Source: Gammaproteobacteria bacterium UBA7310
GTDB lineage: Bacteria > Pseudomonadota > Gammaproteobacteria > Pseudomonadales > Ketobacteraceae
Direction: 5' to 3'
Assembly: GCA_002471665.1 (NCBI GenBank)
Contig: DKQK01000037.1
Span: 1 to 15,189, forward strand
DNA: 15,189 nucleotides
Position numbers and translations under genes: made by a program. Positions within the stretch are counted from its first letter, which is position 1. Every line of letters starts with the position of its first letter. Of this stretch, positions 1-6,819 are shown piece by piece. Below the pieces are notes generated by a model. That model made no database searches, was not told the DNA's origin, and saw only the letters and a list, made by a program, of their open reading frames with translations.

Positions 1-252
1 GTGTGCCAGGCTGGCATTGCTGAACACCTGATAGAGCAGTTTCTTGCGAAAGTTGGTGGGGTGATGCGCCACTTCCGGATGCTGTTGCAGGACGTGCTTG
101 TAGGTTTCCTTGAGTTGATCCATTTCCAGGTGCGCAACGGCCTCGGGCACGTGTTCTGCAATCCATGAGCGCATGGCTTTCTCGGCTTCAATAATAACGG
201 GATCGATTTCCCACAACGTGTTATCCAGATCGAAGGTCAGTAGTTTGATCAT
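1..252 (-). CDS. yigB: HAD-superfamily phosphatase, YigB family (N-terminal part, truncated by window edge)
   Basis: The 84 codons from the ATG at 252 are open to the left edge, so only the N-terminus is seen. The protein begins MIKLLTFDLDNTLWE, with the HAD motif I D-x-D-x-T at D8, D10 and T12; D8 would be the phosphate-accepting nucleophile and D10 the general acid/base. The following helical stretch fits the cap domain of C1-type HAD enzymes. E. coli YigB dephosphorylates FMN and the riboflavin intermediate 5-amino-6-(5-phosphoribitylamino)uracil. The YigB assignment rests on the start of the protein plus context: yigB normally follows xerC directly, and here xerC lies about 10.3 kb to the right on the same strand. 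No good Shine-Dalgarno is visible upstream. Any HAD hydrolase of this subfamily would look similar over this short piece, so the HAD call is firm and the YigB call probable. Confidence 0.85.
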   Translation of the reverse strand, partial: MIKLLTFDLDNTLWEIDPVIIEAEKAMRSWIAEHVPEAVAHLEMDQLKETYKHVLQQHPEVAHHPTNFRKKLLYQVFSNASLAH

Positions 253-595
253 GTTGGCCCGGTGTCCGCAGTTTATGGGTGTATGTGTATGGGGGTATAG
301 CTGGAGGCAAGGGTACTGCATATGCGGGCGTGCCGCCAAATCGCGGTGTATGTCAGCCGGTTGCTCTTGTCGACCCTGCTATTTGCGTTCCTGCGGGTAA
401 CCTAACTGATTTCTGGTGCTAGATGATTGCAGTCATAAATCAAAGGGTTAATGATTTCAGGCCCATCGGCAGGTGTTCCTTCCCTCAGCAGGAAGCGATC
501 ACGGCTGCGTTGCAGTTGGCCAAAAATTTACTTCCTGTCTACAGTTTATTAGTTGGGAGAAGGATTATTTTGTCCACCTGCTCAAGGAGATAAGC
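253..595. promoter_or_regulatory. Divergent intergenic region between yigB and the chemosensory operon
   Basis: This 343-bp stretch has no convincing gene. It must carry the promoter of the plus-strand chemosensory operon and probably one for yigB, which here is cut off from the xerC operon. A weak sigma-70-like candidate for mcp1 is TTGGCC (516-521), an 18-bp spacer, then TACAGT (540-545). A weak FliA-like candidate is CAAA near 441-444 followed 16 bases later by GCCCATCG; it matches the consensus poorly. A short GT-rich run lies at about 276-301. A Shine-Dalgarno AAGGAG at 584-589, six bases before the ATG at 596, fixes the mcp1 start. Promoter calls here are tentative. Confidence 0.45.
407..457. 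promoter_or_regulatory. Cluster of TGATT/AATCA half-sites upstream of mcp1
   Basis: TGATT occurs at 407-411, 424-428 and 452-456, and its complement AATCA at 438-442. The last three are exactly 14 bases apart and alternate in direction. AAATCA (437-442) and TGATTT (452-457) form a perfect 6-bp inverted repeat with a 9-bp spacer. The array lies about 140-190 bp before the mcp1 start, a plausible place for an activator or repressor site. The regulator is unknown, and chance occurrence in AT-rich DNA is possible. Confidence 0.3.
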
Positions 596-2149
596 ATGCT
601 ACTCAATATATCCGTCGCCAAGCGCCTAAGCGGTGGAATCGGAATCGTGGTCATCACATTGGTTGCCCTCACCATGTTTGTGATGTCCGCCTTCAAAGAT
701 GAGCACATGACCACAGAGTTGATTCACGCCAACTACGTGCCGGGTACCAGTACCCTTTATTCAGCGGACCGTGACCTGCAGCAGGCACTGGTGGCTGAGA
801 GGACGCTCCATTCCATGCCCCCCGGCAGTGAGGATTTCGCTAACCTACTGAATGATCACGCGGAAAACATGCAACAGGCGCGGGATCGGGTGGATAAGTT
901 CTATCAACTGCTGCCCGATGAAAAAATTACGGAGCTGATGGCGGTGTACGCCAAACTGCGGGATGAATGGGAAGCCAGCAGCAATGAAATTGTACGGCTC
1001 GCGCAATCCAGTAATCAGGCGGAGCGTCGACAGGCGTTGCAAATGAGTATTGGCCCCGGCGCGGATAAGTTTGAAGCCATGCGCGGTGTATTGGACCAGA
1101 TGCAGGAACGGTTGGAAGCAATGCTTTCGCAAAAACATGATGCCGCCACAGCGAACTACGATGTTACCCAAACCACTTTGACCTGGTCGGTGGTGGGAGT
1201 AGTGTTGGCGGCTGTTTTCCTGTCCTTCGTTCTGCTGCGCAGTATCACCAGCCCACTGCAAGTAGTATTGACGGTGGTACAGCAACTGGCCCAGGGTGAT
1301 CTCACGTTTCGCGCCCACGCCCGACGTAAAGATGAATTCGGCGTGTTGTTGAATGCCATGGATGACACCATGGACCGGTTGTCCGATACGGTGAACAATA
1401 TCCTGGCCACCTCAGATTCCCTCACCAATGCATCGTCACAGGTGTCTTCCACTGCGCAAAGCGTGAGTCAGGCCACCACCGAACAAGCCGCCAGTGTGGA
1501 GCAGATCAGTTCCTCGGTGGAGGAAATGTCTGCCTCGGTGGATCAGAATGCCGACAACGCAAAAGTCACCGACAGCATGGCATCCCAGGCTGCCCAGCAG
1601 GCATCTGAAGGTGGCGAGGCGGTACGGCAGACCGTGGATGCCATGAAGCAGATCGCAGAGAAGATCAGCATCATCGACGACATCGCCTACCAGACTAATT
1701 TGTTGGCCCTGAACGCCGCCATTGAAGCGGGCCGTGCCGGCCAGTATGGCAAGGGCTTTGCTGTGGTCGCGGACGAAGTGCGCAAGCTGGCGGAACGCAG
1801 CCGGGTTGCGGCACAGGAAATCGGCGACGTGGCGGGCAGCAATGTGCAACTGGCGGAACGTGCTGGTCAGCTGCTCAATGAAATGGTGCCGGCCATCACC
1901 AAGACTTCAGACCTGGTGCAGGAAATCGCTGCCGCGTCTATTGAGCAATCCGGTGGTCTGGGGCAGGTGAATTCGGCCATGAATCAAATGAGCCAGATTA
2001 CCCAGCAAAATGCCGCCGCCTCGGAAGAACTGGCGGCCACGTCGGAAGAAATGAGCGGTCAGGCGCGACATCTGCAGCAACTGATGGATTTTTTCAAGGT
2101 GCAGGCAGAATCCCCGGATAATGATGAAGCCGACCAGGATGTGGCTTGA
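596..2149 (+). CDS. Methyl-accepting chemotaxis protein with periplasmic helical sensor domain (Mcp1)
   Basis: A 517-residue transmembrane chemoreceptor that should control CheA activity in response to a periplasmic signal. TM1 is about residues 13-32. A mostly helical periplasmic domain of about 160 residues follows, with spacing like a four-helix-bundle (4HB_MCP) sensor. TM2 is about 197-214. A HAMP domain starts near R215, with its conserved proline at P220 and DEFG further on. The cytoplasmic hairpin has the CheA/CheW-contacting tip at about 361-388 (DDIAYQTNLLALNAA, then EAGRAG). Gln/Glu-rich segments on both sides are likely methylation sites. The C-terminus is acidic and lacks an xWxxF CheR-docking pentapeptide. 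The ATG at 596 is chosen because it has AAGGAG six bases upstream and puts TM1 at the N-terminus; the frame is open further upstream, but that extension does not look coding. First gene of the operon. The ligand cannot be predicted. Confidence 0.95.
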   Translation: MLLNISVAKRLSGGIGIVVITLVALTMFVMSAFKDEHMTTELIHANYVPGTSTLYSADRDLQQALVAERTLHSMPPGSEDFANLLNDHAENMQQARDRVDKFYQLLPDEKITELMAVYAKLRDEWEASSNEIVRLAQSSNQAERRQALQMSIGPGADKFEAMRGVLDQMQERLEAMLSQKHDAATANYDVTQTTLTWSVVGVVLAAVFLSFVLLRSITSPLQVVLTVVQQLAQGDLTFRAHARRKDEFGVLLNAMDDTMDRLSDTVNNILATSDSLTNASSQVSSTAQSVSQATTEQAASVEQISSSVEEMSASVDQNADNAKVTDSMASQAAQQASEGGEAVRQTVDAMKQIAEKISIIDDIAYQTNLLALNAAIEAGRAGQYGKGFAVVADEVRKLAERSRVAAQEIGDVAGSNVQLAERAGQLLNEMVPAITKTSDLVQEIAAASIEQSGGLGQVNSAMNQMSQITQQNAAASEELAATSEEMSGQARHLQQLMDFFKVQAESPDNDEADQDVA

Positions 2150-2177
2150 ACCATGGGTATGAGAACAAGGTGATTTC

Positions 2178-3371
2178 ATGAAGCGGTGGTATGGGATCGT
2201 GGCCGGCGCATTGGCAGTGGCAGTCTGTGCCAGTATTGGCCTGGCGTTGTCATCTCAGCAAGTGGGTACCACAGCGCTACTGTTGTTGATGGTGGCGATC
2301 ATCGCCATGGTGGTGGCACTGTGGGCGGCCTGGAAAATGGGCCGGCAATTGCGTGACCTTGAAACCAGGGCTGCGGCGGAACAATCGACGCAGAAAACCC
2401 TGAACGAAGAGGCGACGCTACTGACCAACTACTTGGCGCTGTTGACGGATCTGGTACCCCTGTGGAATCGTCAAACCGGTTTGGCCCGCACCCAGACTGA
2501 ACAAGGTATGACGGATCTCAGTCAGCGTTTTTCCGATATTCATGATCGATTGCAGGTAGCCATTGAAACCTCCCGCCAGACTGCCAGTGGTATGAGCGGT
2601 CAGGAGGGATTGAGCCAGATTATCGAATCGGCCGATCAGGTGTTGAATCAGATCGTTGTGAATTTGCGTTCCACCATTGAAAGCCGTGATGAGATGCTGG
2701 GTGAGATCAGCAAACTATCGCAAATCACCGACGAGTTGCGGGCCATGGGCGATGAAGTGGCGGGAATCGCATCGCAAACCAATCTGTTGGCCTTGAATGC
2801 CGCTATTGAGGCGGCCCGTGCCGGTGAGCAGGGGCGTGGGTTTGCGGTGGTGGCGGATGAGGTCCGTACCTTGTCCAATCGCTCCGGTGAAACCGGTTCC
2901 CGCATTACCCAGCGTATTGAGCAGGTCAATCAATCATTGGAAAGCACACTGGCCACTGCGACGCAGTTTGCGGAAAAAGAATCGGAAATTCTGCAACAAG
3001 CTGAGCGTACCATCGGTGAGGTGTTGCAACGATTTCATAACGCAGGCACGCAGCTGGTCGAATCGTCGCAGGTATTGGAACAAGAGAGCAGCCAGGTGCG
3101 CAGCAATGTAGGTGAGGTATTGGTGGCGCTGCAGTTTCAGGATCGGGTTAGCCAGATCCTGGAACACGTCATGACGGATATGGATAAACTGAGTCGGACC
3201 TTGCATGAACACCAGCAGGCGTTACTGCAGGGGGATGAGGTACCGTTGTTGGACGTGGCCGGCTGGTTGCAAACCATTGAGAGCACCTACACCACCCTGG
3301 AACAAGTTGCCGTGCATAAAGGTGCCGATGCGCAGCAGGGCCCGGCGGATTCTTCCATCACATTTTTTTAA
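2178..3371 (+). CDS. Membrane-anchored MCP-like protein without periplasmic domain, with CheZ-like C-terminal motif (Mcp2)
   Basis: A 397-residue receptor-like protein. Two hydrophobic segments, about 5-25 and 30-52, are joined by a very short loop, so there is no room for a periplasmic sensor. I see no clear HAMP domain. A short MCP signalling hairpin has its tip at about 197-230 (GIASQTNLLALNAAIEAARAG, then FAVVADEVR), closer to the enteric tip than those of Mcp1 and Mcp3. Beyond the hairpin, the C-terminal helix contains LQFQDRVSQILEHV around residues 318-331. D322 and Q326 reproduce the D-x-x-x-Q spacing of the CheZ active site (D143/Q147 in E. coli, within FQDLTGQ). The operon has no separate cheZ, and cheY is the next gene, 10 bp downstream. 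Phosphatase activity is an inference; the MCP identity is firm. The start has AAGGTGA just upstream. The 3' end includes a run of seven T. Confidence 0.9.
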   Translation: MKRWYGIVAGALAVAVCASIGLALSSQQVGTTALLLLMVAIIAMVVALWAAWKMGRQLRDLETRAAAEQSTQKTLNEEATLLTNYLALLTDLVPLWNRQTGLARTQTEQGMTDLSQRFSDIHDRLQVAIETSRQTASGMSGQEGLSQIIESADQVLNQIVVNLRSTIESRDEMLGEISKLSQITDELRAMGDEVAGIASQTNLLALNAAIEAARAGEQGRGFAVVADEVRTLSNRSGETGSRITQRIEQVNQSLESTLATATQFAEKESEILQQAERTIGEVLQRFHNAGTQLVESSQVLEQESSQVRSNVGEVLVALQFQDRVSQILEHVMTDMDKLSRTLHEHQQALLQGDEVPLLDVAGWLQTIESTYTTLEQVAVHKGADAQQGPADSSITFF

Positions 3372-3381
3372 GGAGTGAACG

Positions 3382-3750
3382 ATGGCGAAAACCATCATGA
3401 TCGTAGATGATTCTGCCAGCTTGCGGCAAGTTGTGAGTATTGCGCTTAAAGGAGCCGGTTATGAGGTGGTGGAGGCGGTCAATGGTCAGGATGCATTGGG
3501 CAAACTGGATGGACGTAAAATCAATCTGGTGGTATCCGATGTGAATATGCCGGTTATGGACGGTATTAGCTTTGTCAAGGAGATGAAAAAAATGCCGAGC
3601 TATAAGTTCACCCCGGTGATCATGCTGACCACCGAAGGTTCTGACGATAAGAAAAAGGAAGGCCAGTTGGCCGGGGCGAAAGCCTGGATCGTAAAGCCCT
3701 TTCAGCCTGATCAGATGTTGAAAGCGGTTTCCATGCTGATCACACCTTAG
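3382..3750 (+). CDS. cheY: CheY single-domain response regulator
   Basis: A 122-residue receiver domain with no output domain. Conserved residues are all present: acidic pair D9/D10, phospho-acceptor D53, switch threonine T83 and K105 in the VKPF motif. The aromatic switch position (Y106 in E. coli) is W102, in AKAWIVKPF, a variant I know from many non-enteric chemosensory CheYs. CheA would phosphorylate D53. The output could be the flagellar motor or a non-motile target; the sequence does not say. The Shine-Dalgarno AAGGAG (3370-3375) overlaps the mcp2 stop codon, which suggests translational coupling to the receptor that carries the possible phosphatase motif. Confidence 0.96.
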   Translation: MAKTIMIVDDSASLRQVVSIALKGAGYEVVEAVNGQDALGKLDGRKINLVVSDVNMPVMDGISFVKEMKKMPSYKFTPVIMLTTEGSDDKKKEGQLAGAKAWIVKPFQPDQMLKAVSMLITP

Positions 3751-3762
3751 GCTGGTTTCAGC

Positions 3763-4077
3763 ATGGATATTCAGCGTCGCACCACCGCCAAACAGACCAC
3801 CATTAAATTATCCGGCGATCTCACCATCTATGAGGCAGCATCCGCCAAATCCCTGTTGCTGGAAAACCACAAAGGGCTGGATCGCAAAGTATTGTTAAAC
3901 CTGCAGCAGGTGGAGGAGCTGGATACCTCAGGTGTTCAGCTGTTGCTGATGCTGCAGCGGCTGGTACAGCAACAGGGCGGTGAGCTTGAAACCGTCGAGG
4001 TAAGTGAAAGTGCAGGCAGCATATTGCAACTACTGCGGTGTCAGGCAGCCCTGAACCTGAAGGAGATAGACCCATGA
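3763..4077 (+). CDS. STAS-domain protein (anti-anti-sigma-factor-like)
   Basis: A 104-residue stand-alone STAS domain. It has an N-terminal strand region (TTIKLSGDLTIYEA, about 12-25) and the signature ELDTSGVQLLL at 52-62. S56 in DTSG aligns with the serine phosphorylated in SpoIIAA/RsbV-type antagonists. It lies between cheY and cheA, 12 bp after cheY, and its TGA overlaps the cheA ATG (ATGA at 4074-4077), so it is translated with CheA. No RsbW/SpoIIAB-type serine kinase is present in the window. STAS proteins occur in several chemosensory operons, where their role is mostly unclear; a scaffold or CheA/CheW-array accessory role is possible. No strong Shine-Dalgarno precedes the ATG. The fold is clear, the function is not. 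Confidence 0.88.
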   Translation: MDIQRRTTAKQTTIKLSGDLTIYEAASAKSLLLENHKGLDRKVLLNLQQVEELDTSGVQLLLMLQRLVQQQGGELETVEVSESAGSILQLLRCQAALNLKEIDP

Positions 4078-6269
4078 GCATGGACAGTGCGCTGCAGACT
4101 TTTTTTGCCGAAGCCGATGAATTGCTGGACTATATGGAATCGGCCCTGTTGCGTCTGGAGCAGGGTCAGGCCGACAGCGAAACACTGAATGAAATCTTTC
4201 GGGCTGCCCATACCATAAAGGGGTCTGCCGGGCTCTTTGGCCTGCATTCCATCGTAGGCTTTACCCATTTTGTTGAAAATGTACTGGATAAGGCCCGTGC
4301 CGGCGATATCGTCATTGATGCGGGTCTGCAGGGGTTGATGCTGCATTGCAAGGATCACATTCTGACGTTATTGAATGACGTTAAAGCCGGCCGCGAAACC
4401 TCTCACGACACAATGCACAAAGGTGAAGAGTTGTTGCAGCAACTGCAGCCCTGGCTCGCAGGTGAGGTGATTGCGTTGCAGGAACCGGCGGACCAAAGTA
4501 GAACATCGCAGGCAGATTCTGACCGGGATTCAGGTGCCTGGCATATTTCCCTCCGCCTCAGTCCTGATGTATTGCAAAACGGTATGGACCCGTTATCGTT
4601 TTTCCGCTTTCTAAGCGGCATTGGCGACATTGTCCAGCTGGCCACACTGGCGGACGGCTTACCGCAAACCATGGAAGAATTTGATCCTGAAATTCTGTAC
4701 CTGGGGTTCGAGATCGATCTGGTAACCGATCAGGATCGTGCGGCTATCGAAGAGGCATTTTGTTTTGTGCAGGATGGCTCCGATATTCGAATTCTGCCGC
4801 CCACTGCCAAGGTCAGTGAGTACATCAATTTGATTCAGTCGTTGCCCGAGAGTAATCAGAAACTGGGGGAGATCCTGATTAAAAGCGGCGTGCTGACTCA
4901 GGCGAATCTGGACAGCGCGCTGGATGAACAGACCGTTCAGGCCGCCTCGCAATCGAGCCCCCAAATGCTGGGTGAGATCCTTACCGGCAAGCAGTCAGTG
5001 CCGCGGGAGGTAGTGGATGCGGCACTGGACAAACAGAAAAAATTGAAAGAACGCCCGGCACAGGAGAGTCGGTTTGTCCGGGTTGATGCAGAAAAACTCG
5101 ATAACCTGATCAATCTGATCGGTGAACTGGTAATCAGTCGGCAGCGGGTTGATCTGTTGGCAGCGCAAACCGAACACGGGCCACTACTGGATGCGGTTGC
5201 CAGTCTGGGCGGGTTTACCGAGCATATCAGAGATGCTGCCCTGACATTACGCATGGTGCCCATCGGCGATACCTTCCAGCGCTTTCGCAGGCTGGTGCGG
5301 GATACCGCGGCGGAGTTGGGCAAGAGCATTGAGCTGAAAATTCGGGGAGCTGAAACCGAACTGGATCGTTCAATGGTGGAAAAGCTCACCGATCCGTTGA
5401 CCCACATTGTACGCAACGCCATCGATCATGGTATCGAGGCGCAGGCGGTGCGCACGGGCCGAGGCAAATCAGCGACCGGCACCCTGTGCCTGTCTGCCTA
5501 CCACGATGCCGGTATTATTGTGATTGAAGTGAGTGATGATGGTGGTGGACTGGATCTGCAGCGCATTCGGCAAAAGGCGGTTGCCAATGGTTTGATCGAA
5601 GACACAGCCAATCTGTCAAATCACGATTTGAGTCAATTGATTTTTCACCCCGGTTTATCCACCGCGGAAAAAGTTACCGACCTGTCCGGTCGTGGTGTGG
5701 GTATGGATGTGGTGAAGCGCAATATTGATTCGCTTCAGGGAAGCGTGGATGTTGATTCGGTGCCCGGTGAGGGTACCCGACTCAGAATCCGCCTGCCGTT
5801 GACGCTGGCCATTATCGACGGCTTCCATGTGGCTTCCCGTAACACCCACTTCATTATCCCCCAGAACACCGTGCTGGAGTGTATGGATCTGGATGCCCTG
5901 ACTCAGGATCAAGGCCGGGAATGCGTTAATCTGCGTGGCGAACAGATTCCGTTTATTCGCTTGAGCAAGATTTTTGCATTACCGGAGAGAGAGCAGGTGC
6001 TGGATGTGGTGCGGGAAAAACTGGTGGTTGTACAGTTTGGAGAAACCCGCTCCGGTATTGTGGTAGAGGATCTGTTCGGGGAAGTACAGACAGTGGTGAA
6101 ACCGCTGAGCCCGATCTTTCAGGCGTTGCAGGGCGTCGGTGGTTCCAGTTTATTGGGTACAGGGGATATTGCCTTTATCCTCGATGTACCGCAGTTGATC
6201 GAGTTGGCCGTACGGGTGGAAGACAGGCTCAGTCGCGCCACGGTTCGCTCAACAGCGAAGGAGAAATAG
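4074..6269 (+). CDS. cheA: CheA chemotaxis histidine kinase with MshEN-like repeats
   Basis: A 731-residue kinase, longer than E. coli CheA (654). P1/Hpt domain: about 1-110, phospho-accepting H46 in AHTIKGSAGLF. An alpha/beta region at about 158-250 occupies the P2 position. Two 24-residue repeats follow, 263-286 (from KLGEIL) and 298-321 (from MLGEIL), each with an L-x-x-x-L-x-x-Q-type ending as in MshEN domains of GspE/PilB ATPases. P3 dimerisation region: about 336-415. P4 ATPase: N box HIVRNAIDHG (444-453), G1 box SDDGGG (487-492) and SGRGVGMD (538-545). P5 CheW-like domain: about 580-720. The ATG at 4074 is chosen over an in-frame start 36 bases upstream because AAGGAG sits just before it and it overlaps the STAS stop. 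It should phosphorylate CheY and CheB. Catalytic residues look intact. Confidence 0.97.
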   Translation: MSMDSALQTFFAEADELLDYMESALLRLEQGQADSETLNEIFRAAHTIKGSAGLFGLHSIVGFTHFVENVLDKARAGDIVIDAGLQGLMLHCKDHILTLLNDVKAGRETSHDTMHKGEELLQQLQPWLAGEVIALQEPADQSRTSQADSDRDSGAWHISLRLSPDVLQNGMDPLSFFRFLSGIGDIVQLATLADGLPQTMEEFDPEILYLGFEIDLVTDQDRAAIEEAFCFVQDGSDIRILPPTAKVSEYINLIQSLPESNQKLGEILIKSGVLTQANLDSALDEQTVQAASQSSPQMLGEILTGKQSVPREVVDAALDKQKKLKERPAQESRFVRVDAEKLDNLINLIGELVISRQRVDLLAAQTEHGPLLDAVASLGGFTEHIRDAALTLRMVPIGDTFQRFRRLVRDTAAELGKSIELKIRGAETELDRSMVEKLTDPLTHIVRNAIDHGIEAQAVRTGRGKSATGTLCLSAYHDAGIIVIEVSDDGGGLDLQRIRQKAVANGLIEDTANLSNHDLSQLIFHPGLSTAEKVTDLSGRGVGMDVVKRNIDSLQGSVDVDSVPGEGTRLRIRLPLTLAIIDGFHVASRNTHFIIPQNTVLECMDLDALTQDQGRECVNLRGEQIPFIRLSKIFALPEREQVLDVVREKLVVVQFGETRSGIVVEDLFGEVQTVVKPLSPIFQALQGVGGSSLLGTGDIAFILDVPQLIELAVRVEDRLSRATVRSTAKEK

Positions 6270-6271
6270 CG

Positions 6272-6793
6272 ATGAATGTGCAGCAGATTGTAGCTGATGA
6301 CGCCGATGCGGCGGGTGAAAACGCCAATGCCAAACAGTTTCTGACCTTTCGTATAGGCAAAGAGTACTTTGGCATCGAGTTGGAGCAGACACGTGAGATC
6401 CTGGAATACACCGGAGTTACTGAGGTGCCATTGATGCCCAGTTTTCTCAGCGGTGTCATCAACCTGCGGGGTGAAATGGTGCCGGTGATCGATCTTGCCG
6501 TGCGGCTGGGTCGGGCTCCGATTCAGGTGCAACGTCGAACCTGCATCATTGTGGTGGAAATACACGCACAGGATCAGGATCACGTACTGGGTCTGTTGGC
6601 GGACGGCGTCAGTGAAGTGGTGGAAATCCCCCATCAGGAAATCGAGAAGGCACCTTCGTTTGGTTCCAATATCCGGGCTGAATTTATTCATGGGATTGCC
6701 AAACGGGATAATCAGTTTGTGGTCCTGCTGGATGCTGCCAATGCCCTGTCGGTGAATGAATTGGCGCATTTGGTTGAGACAGAACTGCAATAA
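6272..6793 (+). CDS. cheW: CheW coupling protein
   Basis: A 173-residue CheW-domain protein that bridges receptor tips to the P5 domain of CheA. The CheW fold runs from about residue 20 (KQFLTFRIGKEYFGIE) to 155. The conserved core INLRGEMVPVIDL covers 63-75; R66 lies at the position of the receptor-contacting arginine of E. coli CheW. The first 20 residues are an Asp/Ala-rich lead-in and the C-terminus is a short acidic helix. The ATG is only two bases after the cheA stop, with GAAGGAG overlapping the end of cheA, so the two are coupled. It is the only CheW in the operon, so all three receptors presumably share it. Confidence 0.96.
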   Translation: MNVQQIVADDADAAGENANAKQFLTFRIGKEYFGIELEQTREILEYTGVTEVPLMPSFLSGVINLRGEMVPVIDLAVRLGRAPIQVQRRTCIIVVEIHAQDQDHVLGLLADGVSEVVEIPHQEIEKAPSFGSNIRAEFIHGIAKRDNQFVVLLDAANALSVNELAHLVETELQ

Positions 6794-6819
6794 CAGTGAG
6801 GCTGCCTCCAGGGCAAATC

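Noticed and set aside
173..400. 75-codon plus-strand frame across yigB and the intergenic region
   Set aside because: It begins inside yigB on the opposite strand, is Cys/Ser/Arg-rich without a motif, and has no credible RBS.
441..467. FliA (sigma-28) promoter for the che operon
   Set aside because: CAAA and GCCCATCG have a 16-base spacer and several mismatches to TAAA-N15-GCCGATAA; not enough to call.
479..495. Small hairpin CTTCC/GGAAG before mcp1
   Set aside because: Only a 5-bp stem with a 7-base loop and no T-run; too weak to call a terminator or riboswitch.
473..595. N-terminal extension of mcp1 from an ATG at 473
   Set aside because: The extension would put about 41 polar residues before TM1. 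The ATG at 596 has a strong AAGGAG at ideal spacing and gives a normal MCP N-terminus.
845..1318. 157-codon minus-strand frame inside mcp1
   Set aside because: Antisense shadow of the Mcp1 sensor domain, with unlikely composition and no RBS.
6119..6790. 223-codon minus-strand frame across the end of cheA and all of cheW
   Set aside because: It overlaps two clearly coding, well-conserved genes on the other strand; no recognisable product.
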